Shown: one piece after another, positions 22,807 to 33,698 of the stretch
Position numbering within the stretch: the first letter of the stretch is position 1
Layout: the number at the start of each line of letters is the position of its first letter
NCBI RefSeq assembly: GCF_035222485.1
Contig: NW_026946672.1
Span: 186,001 to 250,000, forward strand
Direction of reading: 5' to 3'
DNA from: Podospora pseudoanserina
Taxonomy: Eukaryota; Ascomycota; Sordariomycetes; Sordariales; Podosporaceae
Length of the DNA stretch: 64,000 nt
Notes under the pieces: generated by a model
What the model was told of the DNA's origin: nothing
The model's database searches: none
What the model saw: the letters and a program-made list of their open reading frames with translations, nothing else
Program-made: the position numbers and the translations under genes

Positions 22807-23857
22807 AAGAGCGCGGGACATAGAGCTGGTTGAACGGGCATCTCTTTTCATATTCCACCTGCGGTGTGCTTTTCATTCGGTGCGTTTGCGTATTTGCTTG
22901 TTCTCGTGGTTAGTTTGTTGTCTAGATACCTCTTGGGTTTGTTGGTTTAATGATGACATTTCTTAGACACCTCCCCGTGGTCTTTAGGCTAACTCGTTTT
23001 TTTTGAATTGATGAGAGCCTGGTTCGAGCCAGTCTTCTTGGTGTCGCCCCCCAAAACGGAAGGCCAAAATCTCCGGCTATAATGTTGCGAAGCTGAGAGC
23101 ATCGATAGGTTGCAACTTGCCACTCCGGTATCCCGGCAGAAGGCGTCAATGCACCCTTCCCCACTCGGTACGTCTGGGCCTTAAATTGGGGAAAGACGAG
23201 GCGACAAACGGCAGATCAAGCACAGTTTCCATGTAAGGTAGGTGTCCAACATGATAAGTGCCATGCCTGCGTACGCAATGCCGCGCTGGTTTCCCAGAAA
23301 CGACATGAGCCAGGACAAGCAAAAAGCAGGCCTACGGTGAGACGAGAGGGTTTACGAAATGCTTGAGCCACCTGCATCACCTTGGGACTTACCAAGTGGC
23401 ACATCAGCCACAGAAAAATTGCGATGCCGAATTGCTGTACATTGCAATCAGGTACCGACCACTGACGTTACTGCCTGCTGCTTCAAAGGACATTTTACGA
23501 CATCCGCCCTCGCTCAACTTTACTCAACGCCCCAATCCATTTACCGGCATCCTTATTACCCTCGACACACAAATAGATTACCTTCACTCCAACTCGGATG
23601 TCCAGCCGAGAGGTGGGGTTTCCGTTGCCCCTGACCATTTCACCATTTGGAAAAAGTCGTCAGGGGATGCCAAGACCCTCTTTGGTCGTTGTCAATATCG
23701 ACGATTCGATGTTTGAGGCGAGCTCGGCTGCATCGTTCCGAGTTAAGTGGGGAGGCTGGTGCTCACGAACAAAGTACAAATGAACATACTGTCGCTGGAG
23801 GTATTGACAATGAAGCTTTGCTGGCTCTCTACCCCCTTTGTCTCGTTGGCGGCCAAG
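22807..23857. other. Intergenic region
   Basis: About 1 kb between the RdRP stop and the GMC oxidoreductase start, both on plus. No supported gene. In-frame ATGs for the GMC gene also occur at 23780 and 23810. Confidence 0.5.
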
Positions 23858-25842
23858 ATGAAGCTACCATTGGGCTCCTCAAGCAACGGAGGCGGAGGCG
23901 CTTCCAGCCTCTTGTCACTTTCTCTTTTGCTGACTCTCAACCCACTCACAGCAACTGCTCAAACGGCCCCCCGAGATGGCGCTATCTACGATTACATCGT
24001 CGTTGGGAGCGGCCCCGGAGGCGGTGTTGTCGCTTCAAATCTTGCCAAAGCGGGCTATTCCGTTCTGATCCTCGAAGCTGGTGACGACAGTCCGGGACAA
24101 GGCTTCGGTCGTTACACCCCCACCGTTACGTGGGATTTCTTCGTGAAGCACTATCCAGAGGGCGATCCAAGAGACAACAAATATAGTCATCTCACCTGGA
24201 GGACAAGAGAGGGCAGGTATTGGGTTGGACAGAGTGGTGCACCGGCTGGCTCTACGCTGCTTGGAGTGTATTATCCTCGCGGTTCCACACTCGGTGGCTC
24301 GTCCATGATCAACGCCATGGTCACTTGGCTGCCGAGTGATAGCGATTGGAACTTTCATGCCAATGTCACAGGGGATGACAGCTGGCGGTGTGTTAAATCC
24401 ATTCCGCCCCTTCCCGGGTTGATGCTGACACAGCCTTGAACAGAGCCGAGAACATGCACGCCATTTTCAAGAAGATTGAAAAGAACAACTATGCCACCCG
24501 TGGAGCTGCCAACGCGGCAAACCATGGCTTCGACGGCTTTTTCCAGACCAACATGGGCTCCATGACCCAACAGCGCCAGCTCGGCCAGCTCTCGGGCAAC
24601 CGTGTGATGCAGACATATGCGCAAGACTGGGGCCTATCCGGGCAGTCCATGAACAACTTGTTGACTCGTGACCCGAACGAAATCAACCCCAACCGCGATC
24701 AGACCTCCTCGATCTACGGTCTCGTCACCCATGCCTTCTCCAATGGCAACCGATACTCCTCCCGCAACTACATCCAAGACACACAGCGCACTGTCGGCTC
24801 CAACCTCACCGTCTCTCTTACCTCCCTCGCGACCAAGATTCTCTTTGATACAACCTCCAAATGCGATGGCACTGCGGCCAAGCCCCGCGCCACTGGAGTT
24901 GAGTACTTGTTCGGACGCTCTCTATATAAGGGTGACTCGCGCCGCGCTGCCAATGCCCAAGGCACCAAGCGCACTGCTTACGCCCGCCGCGAGGTCATCC
25001 TCTCGGGAGGTGCCTTCAACTCCCCTCAGCTCCTCCAGCTGTCGGGTATTGGAGATGCAGCCCTCCTGAAGCAGTACAATATTCCTTTGATCAAAGATCT
25101 GCCCGGTGTCGGTCAAAACCTCATGGACAATCAAGAAATGCCCATCGTTGGCACTGGCAGCGCCGGCTCCGGTTTGGCGGAAGTCTCCATGTTTAAGACC
25201 AAGCACCCGGCCCACGGGGAGAGAGACATGTTCCTAATGGGTGGCCAAGGGTTCCTGTTCAGAGGTTTCTGGCCTGATAACCCGGTTCGCACCCCAACTG
25301 AGCCGCGCAGCCCGTACGGTGTCTCCATGGTGAAGGGATCCTCCCTCAACAACAAGGGCTGGGTCAAGATTAGAAGCTCAGACCCGACCGAGACTCCAGA
25401 GATCAACTTTAACCATTTCGCGCCCGGTTCTGAGTTGGACATGGAGGCCATGAAGGACACTGTCGCTTGGATCAGAACGGTGTACTCCCGTGTAGGTATC
25501 ACCACCGTGGAGCCACCGTGCAATGCCGGACCAGATGCGAATGGATACTGCGGGAAGGAGGATGAAAACTGGATTCATGAGCGGACCTTTGGGCACCACC
25601 CTACTTCTACCAATAGAATCGGGGCGGACAATGACCCGCTGGCGGTGCTGGACAGCAAGTTTAGGGTTAGAGGGGTGAGTGGGTTGAGAGTGGTGGATGC
25701 AAGCGCCTTTGCGCGGATCCCGGGGGTCTTCCCTGCTGTGTCGACGTTCATGATCAGCCAGAAGGCGAGTGACGATATGTTGGCCGAGTTGAAGGATGGG
25801 CAGGCGGTCAAGGTTTGCGTGAACGGCGTGTTGATTTCATGA
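23858..25842 (+). CDS. Secreted GMC-family FAD oxidoreductase
   Basis: Glucose-methanol-choline oxidoreductase, 642 aa from the chosen start, exons 23858-24387 and 24444-25842. The intron is 56 nt and restores DSWRAENMHAIFKK. A hydrophobic signal-like segment (SLLSLSLLLTL) precedes the FAD-binding VVGSGPGGGVVASNLAKAG and LILEAGDD. GSTLGGSSMINAM and GGAFNSPQLLQLSGIG are the two GMC signatures. The C-terminal substrate/FAD domain has ERTFGHHPTSTNRIG, carrying the catalytic His, and ends in RVVDASAFARIPGVFPAVST. The start at 23858 is chosen because it puts the hydrophobic core near the N terminus. 23780 and 23810 are alternatives. Likely an extracellular alcohol or sugar oxidase or dehydrogenase (CAZy AA3-like). 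The substrate is not determined. Confidence 0.92.
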
Positions 25843-26003
25843 AGAGGAGATGAGAGTACGCTAGGCTTCAGATAATCCAAGTACCTAGTGCAATCCATTT
25901 GTGGTTTGTTTACTTGCATGTAATTGAAAAGGGGAAAACGCCAAACCAACATCATGTCGAGCATAGGTGTTGGTTCCAATTCCACAAGCCATCAAATATG
26001 TTA

Positions 26004-26094
26004 GGCCGTGTGGTGTAGTGGTAGCATACTTGCTTTGGGAATAGACTCTCACAGCTGTTGCAAGTGGTCCCAGGTTCGAGCCCTGGCTCGGCCC
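26004..26094 (+). tRNA. tRNA-Pro(UGG) with a 19-nt intron
   Basis: The cloverleaf has acceptor GGCCGTG against CTCGGCC (one T-T mismatch), a D arm starting TGGTGTAGTGGT, and anticodon stem CTTGC/GCAAG closing a loop with anticodon TGG at 26036-26038. An intron follows position 37 at about 26040-26058. The T arm is CCAGG-TTCGAGC-CCTGG. Family fit to tRNA-Pro is good. Confidence 0.88.
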
Positions 26095-26574
26095 CATCTT
26101 TTGCTTGTAAAATCTGTTGATTGATCAACACATTTTCTTTTTCACGGGTCAGATTCCCAAGTTCTATGCGCGAAGTTCATGACGTTGGGATTAAACTAGA
26201 ATGTAGACGAGGCAGGGTGACTTTTGAAACGTCTCGGCTTGGCTGGGAATTCCAGAGCGCGCTCATGGCTGGGAAGACTTTGTATGCCCAGCCCCTGTCT
26301 CAGAATCCCCATGGCATGAGATGCAACGCCGGCCTCAGTTATAGCATTGTAAACCAAGTTTATGATGATGCGTATCCAGATTCCATATACTCCCTTCCAC
26401 TTTTGTTTCCACCGCTCTGCCTAGTTTTGGCCTTTAAAAGCCCCTGCTCTCTCTCCAGTCCCGTCTCATGGCATTGTCGTTTTCCCACAACAGTGTTCGA
26501 AGCGACATCTACGGCAATTGTACCGAACCTATTTTGCCCAATCTTCCAAGACTTGATACGGTGAGGTCGTCAAT
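26095..26574. other. Intergenic region upstream of a small secreted protein
   Basis: Contains a TATA-like TTTAAAAG at 26433-26440, about 135 nt before the next ATG, followed by a CT-rich leader. No other gene seen. Confidence 0.5.
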
Positions 26575-27021
26575 ATGTACACATCTACATTGACAAGCTA
26601 CCTCGGTGCTGTGGTCTTGCTACTTTCTAGTCCAGCTCTTGGTCTTCCACGACCCATCGCCTATTATGGACACCATCTGCTACACCTTGACGAGCTCAAG
26701 CGGGCCATGGTACCTCTTCAAGCTCGAGAACAACCAACAACACTTTCAACAGAAGCTCCGCAAGCCATCATTGCTGTGCCGTCAGCCACAACGAGAGCCT
26801 CAACCATATTTTCGGTAGGCCTCCGTGACATCGAAGAGCCAACAGAGCCTACCACCACTATCACTATTACAATAATGACGATGAGTACCCAGACGCAGAC
26901 AATCGACGTCAAATCCACGATGACAAGAACTGTTTTTGGTGGATTCCCACATACTACGGGAGAGAGCTTAAACGTGGCCGGGATCAATGGGAATGGACAA
27001 GTGGGTTACTTTGAGGGCTGA
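26575..27021 (+). CDS. Small secreted Thr-rich protein (hypothetical)
   Basis: Unrecognised 148-aa protein in one exon. The N terminus (LGAVVLLLSSPALGLPRP) is a convincing signal peptide with cleavage near ALG. The rest is Thr-rich, with TTTITITIMTMSTQTQT at about residues 90-108, and lacks cysteines and membrane segments. It probably enters the cell wall or medium and is O-glycosylated. A TATA-like box and a pyrimidine-rich leader upstream support expression. No domain recognised. Confidence 0.6.
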   Translation: MYTSTLTSYLGAVVLLLSSPALGLPRPIAYYGHHLLHLDELKRAMVPLQAREQPTTLSTEAPQAIIAVPSATTRASTIFSVGLRDIEEPTEPTTTITITIMTMSTQTQTIDVKSTMTRTVFGGFPHTTGESLNVAGINGNGQVGYFEG

Positions 27022-27560
27022 GAAACATATAAGGGGCTTTGCTTGAAGGGGTACTTGAGGTGCTATTGTGCATCTAGCCATGTTGTATATGTAACGATAA
27101 GGTAGCATAGAAACACTGTGACAAGCGAATATATTTGTAGTACCTTATTATGATCTATGTTGTAGTAGACATTTATCTAGCATACCTAAATGAAATTCAA
27201 ACCAATGCAAAACGACTTTCTGTGAAATCAGATGTAGTGATAACACAGGAAGATCCAGTAGGATTTTGGCGAGCTCAAGTAGCATGTGCCACGAGCACAC
27301 AGCCAGTCCCTCATGCTCATCGTCCTCCGGGTTCCCATCCTAAATCCATTCAATGAGGGCCAGTCCGAGCACAGTACGCAGCTGTATATTCTAGCCGAGA
27401 ATCCTTGGGCAGACGGGGATCTCATATGGCGGACCTGCTTCGAGCCGTCATGGGCTTGGTGATAGGAATACCCAGGACCCGAGGTCATCCTCTATTGTCA
27501 CTGCACGTGTTTCGCTGAAATAGTAGTGCGTTGTCTCTCTAAAACCCAACTCAACTCTGC
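27022..27560. other. Convergent 3' intergenic spacer
   Basis: Between the 3' end of the Thr-rich secreted-protein gene and the 3' end of the minus-strand hypothetical gene. Nothing supported. Confidence 0.5.
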
Positions 27561-28610
27561 CTAGAAATTCCCATTCCTCATCCTTTCCGCGCCGCCTCTT
27601 TCACTGATGTCGTGGACATCTTCCAGCAGCGGAGCTTCTCGCATATGCGCATCATCAACGCCGAGGACCCATCCAGCGGTAGCCAATGAGTCACGTTGTT
27701 GACTGATGTTTTCTTGTTTCCTGCCGGTTGATCGTCCCCTGAAGCCGAACCGCAATCTGTTTTGCGACAACCCAACCAACTCTCGCTCATGCAGTGACGC
27801 CATGGCTGTCTCCTCTCCTCCCAAACTCTGAACCATCTGTGGCCAGCAAATCGCACCCCGCACCGCAGCTTTGTACCTTTGTTTGTCGTACAGAGCCTGT
27901 TCATACCCAACAACCCTGATCTTATCATCAAGATCATATTCCTCTCCAACACTCAGACTCATCTTAGGAGCAGGAGCACCCCCAAAGCCACGACCCCTCC
28001 TCATCATCATCTCCCTCCTTCTCTTGGAAGTTTCCTCATCCCGAAAGGCATCCTCCCTCTCCAAACTCGGGGGTCTCCTCTGCAGCTGTCGTCTTTCTGA
28101 TCGCTCCCTCTCCCTCTCATAGGGAAGTTGAACCGCTGCACATTCCTGGTCCTCCAATGCATATTCCGCCAGCTGGTTCCAGTGTCCTTGTTGATCCTTC
28201 AGTCTCCTTTTGACCAGATCACACTTTTCCCATGTCCTAGCAAAGGGTTCGATGCCCGCTATTTTTGGCCCGATGGCCTTGCTGCTGGCAATAGCGCGAA
28301 CCTGATGAGGCTTGATGCGAAGGGGAGCTTGCTTGGAGGGGTCGTGGTGGGACCAGTAGTAGTTGCCAGACCAGAACCATTGCTCATGGGTTTTTTGGTG
28401 AATTGTGTGGAGGCGTCGGGTGGACCATTTGAAGGGGTGGTGAGGATGTTTGGCCTTTGGGTGACGGCTATGTTGGAAAAAGTATTGTTCGTTACTTGGG
28501 TTAGTCTTCGGGAATTCGAGGTCGGATGTTGGATCGCCGAGGCCTTCCCCCCCAAATTGGGGAGGAAGAGATGGGGGGAGGTAAGTGGAAGAGTGAAAAC
28601 AAAGCCCCAT
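27561..28610 (-). CDS. Hypothetical protein, highly charged central region
   Basis: Unrecognised single-exon protein of 349 aa. The open frame extends upstream, but the first ATG is at 28610. The N-terminal third is rich in His/Trp/Pro (FFQHSRHPKAKHPHHPFKW; HEQWFWSGNYYWSHH). The middle is strongly charged with Arg/Glu runs (ERERERSERRQLQRR) and a predicted coiled or helical stretch, followed by GRGFGGAPAPKMSLSVGEEYDLDDKIRVVGYEQALYDKQRYKAAV. No signal peptide or membrane helix is seen. Basic clusters suggest a nuclear or nucleic-acid-associated protein, but that is inference. The long uninterrupted frame and an ATG start support it as real. Confidence 0.6.
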   Translation of the reverse strand: MGLCFHSSTYLPPSLPPQFGGEGLGDPTSDLEFPKTNPSNEQYFFQHSRHPKAKHPHHPFKWSTRRLHTIHQKTHEQWFWSGNYYWSHHDPSKQAPLRIKPHQVRAIASSKAIGPKIAGIEPFARTWEKCDLVKRRLKDQQGHWNQLAEYALEDQECAAVQLPYERERERSERRQLQRRPPSLEREDAFRDEETSKRRREMMMRRGRGFGGAPAPKMSLSVGEEYDLDDKIRVVGYEQALYDKQRYKAAVRGAICWPQMVQSLGGEETAMASLHERELVGLSQNRLRFGFRGRSTGRKQENISQQRDSLATAGWVLGVDDAHMREAPLLEDVHDISERGGAERMRNGNF

Positions 28611-29808
28611 GTTTGAGCGCAGTGACTTGGTATTTATCTGAAAAGCGAGATGCGGCCTGAAATCTGTCCTCGGATGCAGATCAACAATTAGCAAGTGAGG
28701 ACTTCACTGAAGACACGAATTGTACACAGCAAGGCGTGAAACAAAGGGGAGTAGAAGAGACTAGAAGATACCAATGCTCGACTTTGGCAAGGGACCTATT
28801 ATACCGCTTTGAGATTAAAGGCGTCGCTGTCATGGCCTCACAGGGTATATGATTGGTTTCATTCTAAATCGGTCAGAGTCACCGGGGTTTGCATCAGATT
28901 CAGTAAGTTGATATTTAATGTTATTGGCGGAGTAAGGGGAGGCAAGTGACTCACGGGGTGGTTTTGGCTGTCATGGGGGTATTGCTACCTGCTAGGCATT
29001 GGTGGGAACCCCACGGCACAAGCAGGCAGAGGGCGGCGCCATGAGAGGACCCCCTGTCAGTTGAAAACAGGGCGGAATCGATGTCAGTGGAAGAGTGTTG
29101 TTGGGATTAACAGTGAAAATAAGCGCGACGATGAACATACCTATGAGGGCTTGTTTGAGTACCCAGGTACATCAAGTGGGCAAAAAACGGAAAGAACAGG
29201 TTACTTGCCATTGCCCCCCCCCGGTGTTCCATCTGTTTTCAAGCCTGTAAGATGTCAAAATAAGGCTTGCTCCGGCGGCCCTCGCTAAGAGATGACACTT
29301 GGCGCGCCAACTTCTCTAATAGGCCTCCCGAATTGATGAGCACCGGGCTTCATTTGGGGACAGCCTCATGCCCGCCTACTTTTCAGGGGAGCCTAAAATG
29401 TCATTTTGTGTCTCTCCTCAATAAAATAACAGCTAGAAACACAGAATTTGTTCTAAGACTTGTGGAAGCCAAGGCTGCCTACCATGTAAGTAGGTGGTTA
29501 GGTATGCATCATCTGTTCATGAATGTTCTCGGGGAGACTGAAACACAAATGTTTCCCACAGCTGTCTTCCATAGGGCAATAATAAACTGAAAATGACTGC
29601 AGACACACAAAATGATAAGGGAAGGAAAGGATGAGCTCGGGACTTTTCCACGTGAGATTACCGGAAACGGGGAGCTAATGTGTGGTGTCACCGGCCGTAA
29701 ACATGTAGGAGCCTGTACATATATGCCCCATTTGCCCTTCAGTAAGTCCATCATTACCATCACTGGCCTTCTCCCCAGTTCAAACTGAGCTGATTCTTCA
29801 AACCGACC
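28611..29808. other. Intergenic region
   Basis: About 1.2 kb between the charged hypothetical gene (minus) and the con-13-like relic (plus). There is a TATA-like TACATATATG near 29717, about 92 nt before the relic's first ATG. No supported gene. Confidence 0.45.
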
Positions 29809-30530
29809 ATGGCGCGTGCAACTTGGGCCAGCAGCCTTGTGGTGTTCTTCCCATCATTCATTCACCATGTCTTTGCTCTTTGGCCCTGGACTCACTGACT
29901 GAAAGATTCACTGATCTGGGTTTTTCTCGACACGGGAGCCAGTGGTGGGCTAAATGATATGCCCAGTGCTTCCTATACTATGACCCAGAGATCATGGGGC
30001 ATCTTCCCAAGCCTTGCTACGATACTGCGGCCGCAAATAGCTACTGCGATCCTCACGACATTGACGTGTGGGATGCCACCTACATTGATGTACGACTCTC
30101 TTCGCGCTCTGAACTCCAAACCAGCATTTCTAGAATATAAGACTGAACTTCTGGAAAAGGTGCAAGGTTTCAAAACTCTTTTGCCAATGCATCTTTTCTC
30201 CAACGACTATCGAGATCCTGGCCACTGACTTCGGGTACAATTCCAACCTCGCTCCCTCGGCAGGTCACGATGAGAATGAGTGCTATCACAGAAACACAGC
30301 AAGCTTCCCGTCAAGACTCGTCAGTGGATCGACACAGTGTCAAGCTACCCGGGCCCCGAGGCTGCTCAGCCTGGAACGGCGGAGATCACCTTGACTTCCT
30401 CGGAGATTGCGCCGCAAAGTTACCTTATCTGTATGGTTCCACGAAGTCGCTCACAGCTTGGACTGCTGGACCACACCTCGCCCTGCCAATCTGCCCGAAA
30501 CCTTTTGTTACAGGGACGCCCTGACGACTC
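29809..30530 (+). pseudogene. Decayed con-13-like (conidiation-specific) gene
   Basis: A signal-peptide-like start (MARATWASSLVVFF) at 29809 is followed, in different reading frames, by blocks that recall the fungal conidiation-specific protein 13 family. These are KPCYDTAAANSYCDPHDIDV, then VWDATYIDV (about 30010-30095), PVKTRQWIDTVSSYPGP (about 30308-30358) and a zincin-like WFHEVAHSLD (about 30432-30461, HExxH). The blocks are in the family's order and spacing, but they lie in different frames with stops between them. No set of GT-AG introns that I tried joins them cleanly. It is either a pseudogene or an unusually spliced gene. The family assignment rests on memory of the conserved blocks. 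Confidence 0.45.
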
Positions 30531-30819
30531 TGATGCATGGAGAATGAGGAAGGGGAAAGAATCGACGCCTAAGTTGAGGGCTGAGGAGCGAGTTGGGTTG
30601 AGAGGGAGCAACACAAAGTCTAGGGTTCAAAGAAGATTAAGCTCGTGATTGTTCATGTACCTATCGGTGAATCATTCCATCTGACCCATAGCCCGCATCT
30701 CAGCATAACCCTCCGTTACAGATGAGAATTGATACATTCAGGTATCTAACACGGTCCAGGTCTCTGCCATTTATGTCCTCAAATTTCCAACATCTGGTGG
30801 AACTCGCACGTACTTTGGG

Positions 30820-31149
30820 CTACGATTCTCCTTTGTCGAGCTGCACATTCGAAAATGTTGACTTTGTTGCCCCTGCAGAACGGCTTTTGCGGATATATCT
30901 TCCCGATAGGCAGATGCTGGCAATGCATATGATGAAAAATACCCCGAGAGAGACAGATATGGCAATTGTCTGCTTCGTGGAAAGAGAACCACCTTGCCCT
31001 GATCCAACCCGGCGTGGTTCAGTGTGAGGATTAAACTGACCAAATGCCATCGTTTGTGTTTTTGTTGTCTGTGTTCGCGGTTGATAACTATTTTGGTAAT
31101 TGAGTGGAGGTGAGGTTGCAATGAAAGGCGTGACCACAAAGGCCAACAT
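30820..31149 (-). CDS. Small single-pass membrane protein (hypothetical)
   Basis: Unrecognised, 109 aa from the ATG at 31149, or 76 aa from an internal ATG at 31050 (MAFGQFNPHTEP). A single hydrophobic helix (IAISVSLGVFFIICIASICL) is followed by a basic stop-transfer stretch (RYIRKSR) and a short polar tail, so the predicted topology is type I-like or tail-proximal. No domain is known to me. The clear membrane helix and ATG start argue against chance, but the size does not exclude it. Confidence 0.45.
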   Translation of the reverse strand: MLAFVVTPFIATSPPLNYQNSYQPRTQTTKTQTMAFGQFNPHTEPRRVGSGQGGSLSTKQTIAISVSLGVFFIICIASICLSGRYIRKSRSAGATKSTFSNVQLDKGES

Positions 31150-32031
31150 GTTGTAAGCCGTTGCGTACCTAGGTAGCCAAGAAGCAGGGCACTTGTGTAA
31201 GGCAGGTTACCGCCTCAGCAATGCCCGCTTCTTGGCGTCTCGATTGTGCCGAATTCCGAATCTAATTCAAGACCTTACCTAGGTACCTTACCTTGTTTTC
31301 TTAGGGTTGATACTGATAAGGCAGAATGCCAGGCAGTTTCCCCTGTTGCCACACGATATCCATCGGCTTTGAAAGTTAACATTTCTGGTTGTTCTCAACC
31401 TGGAACGGATGTACCATAAATCCTAGAATCCGAAGAGTGGGCAAAATAATTCGGCACACCCATCAGAAAGTGTCTCGCAATGCACCGCGGCTTATATCCA
31501 GTGCTTAAAGTGGAATAACGTTAATCAGACAGTCGCCGTTCCGGGTTACACGTAGGATAACACGCAGAGAGCAAGGAGTACACTAGGATTCTGGCCGGTC
31601 ACATACCCACATAACTACTGGCTAGTATGTCGTGTTGGTCCCTGATACAGTGGTGCTCAACGTAAGCGGGAACTCGGAATGTAACATAAATGGTCCATAT
31701 CATGACATTTTCCTTGAACACCCTACTCAAGTTCTACAGAACCAACTGCCAACAGCACAATATGTTGGACCTTAGTGTGTTGTATAGGCCCAACAAATAC
31801 TACCTCGAGATCCTGACAGTGGCAGCATCTACTCACCGCCGGAGTGAGCCGCGATGAAGCTGGAAATGGGCGCGGTGGAAGAATGAAGAGAAAAGGCTAT
31901 AAGAACCACGATTGTTACCTTTCGTAAGTTGGAGGAGACAGAGCATCAGGAGCTTTCATAGAGTCCCCCAGAGCCCCAAAACCGACAACTTACACCTCGT
32001 TACCTCCACTGAGCCTTTGGAAGTCGTCAAG
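31150..32031. other. Divergent intergenic region
   Basis: Between the small membrane protein (minus) and a small secreted protein (plus). A TATA-like GCTATAAGA at 31896-31904 sits about 130 nt before the ATG at 32032. Nothing else supported. Confidence 0.5.
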
Positions 32032-32642
32032 ATGAAGCTCTCCAGCAGCTTTTTCTCCCTGGGCATGGCCGGTCTCGCCGTCGCCACTCCGTATGTTGCA
32101 ACACTGTCCAGGACCTTCACAGACCCTCACAATCCTGGGGGACACATCAATGTACCTTACTGACATCCTTCTGATTGCCCGTCCAGGGTCCCCGTGCACC
32201 TCGACATCCGCGCCGATAACTGTACGTGAAATTACTCCCGAGACACAATGAATAGGTTAGAGCTCAAGACTGACATTGCTTTTGTTGGACAGACTGGTAC
32301 ATGACCGGCTGGGGCAATCCCAACTGCCAGGGTTCCTTCTTGTGGGCCTACCAGGGGAACGGCAACGCATGTGTCAATGTCCCGGCGATGGCGGCGTCGG
32401 TCAGCTTCGGCATCTCCCCTGGTGTGGCGGAGCTTTCACTGGTAAACTTCCCAACCTGTGGACTCGCGCGCTCCGCTCTCGTGGCCGGAACCCCCGACGC
32501 TACAACCAGCGACTTCAGTCCCACTGTGCAGCTGATTGAGGTCAACGGTGACGGCGACAGCGGCCTCGAAAAGCGACAAGTCCACACCACTTGCCACAAC
32601 AGCAATGTCGGGGTTTGGGCTTTCCAAGTCAGATGGGTTTGA
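32032..32642 (+). CDS. Small secreted cysteine-containing protein
   Basis: Unrecognised 147-aa secreted protein, exons 32032-32090, 32187-32221 and 32293-32642. Introns are 96 and 71 nt. The signal peptide (MKLSSSFFSLGMAGLAVATP) is followed by VPVHLDIRADNYWYMTGWGN. Four cysteines lie in NCQG, ACVN, TCGL and TTCHN, allowing two disulfides. A dibasic KR (LEKRQVHTTC) near residue 125 is a possible Kex2 site that would release a short C-terminal peptide. The middle 35-nt exon is supported by frame closure on both sides. The size, secretion and cysteines are effector-like, but no homologous family is recognised. Confidence 0.7.
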
Positions 32643-33698
32643 TCGGGTAGACGAGGAGTGTTGCGTAAAGAATTTTTCGGTCATGGAATCATGAGGAAAT
32701 TATCGAGGGTAGTTGCATTGACCCGATCTCGGTCCGCTGCCTGATAGACGGTTGTGCTGATAGGATGCGATGAACAAAGAGACCTATTTTACAGGAATTA
32801 CAACTCATGTCATAGATACCTAAGCAGTCATTGGCCTGAGGGGCCAGATTTGAACAGGACGTGGGCCTCTTTGAATGGAGCTGTTCTTGACATTACGGTT
32901 TATTTGGCTTCTCGCACTTTCCAGTATGAGATGTTGGGTCCTGTCGTCCTCCAAACATGAACACCTATGCTACATCATTGGCGCCTACCGCACGTAGAGG
33001 CTTTCCTCAGAATATCCAATCACCTTATCTATACCGCGCTTCTGCACATTTCCTGTCTGCATGCTGCAGTGTCCAGCGGGCCTCACCTGCGTGATTGTGA
33101 GGTTGTTGATACAGGGCAACATCACGTCTGGTCTTGGCAGTAGGCCTCTCTGCCGCCGTCTGGTGTCATCATTGGACAGCTGCTGTGAAGTGTGCACTTC
33201 CAAAGTACCACAGAGTATGAGATTTACGTGTGACAAGGGCTGTAATATCAGAGCTTGGAACTTCGTGGTTCAATTCAGGCTAATAATCTTCAATGGCCTC
33301 GAAGTCTGTGTTACAGGAAAGAAGAAGAAAAATTACAGTCTTGATGATCCTGAGCACGTATTTATCCTTCATCGCATGGCCCGTGCCCTTGTTAGCCTCA
33401 GGCCTCTGCCAAGTCCTTCAATATACCACTGGGCCAGTAAAGATTCCTTTGATACCCGCCATGCCTTTGATTGACAGCTTCACTTTCACGGTTGGCTCAC
33501 AGCGTGCAGGTTGATAGCTGTTGGGCCGTGATGTGGCCTGTTGGCTTTCTGCCGTGTGACATTACGCCTGCCATGAGGATGATTTTGGCATAAAAGGGGG
33601 GTCCCCATCATCGTTAAGATTCATTGCACCGGGCAGTTTGCGTTCAACTTTCCTCCTTCAAGAGACATCGGCTTCGAATCCACTCAACAAAAGCGAAC
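32643..33698. other. Intergenic region
   Basis: About 1 kb. A 73-codon ATG frame at 33293 with a hydrophobic stretch is not called. A TATA-like CATAAAAG at 33589-33596 lies 103 nt before the next gene's ATG and likely serves it. Confidence 0.5.

Noticed and set aside
23020-23060. tRNA-like GGTTCGAGCC sequence near 23030
   Set aside because: No acceptor, D-arm or anticodon stem can be built around it.
23780-23857. Longer N terminus for the GMC oxidoreductase (ATG at 23780 or 23810)
   Set aside because: Would place 16-26 extra residues before a good signal peptide. Kept only as an alternative.
33293-33514. 73-codon ATG frame with a hydrophobic middle
   Set aside because: Short, isolated, no promoter or relatives recognised. 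Cannot be told from chance.
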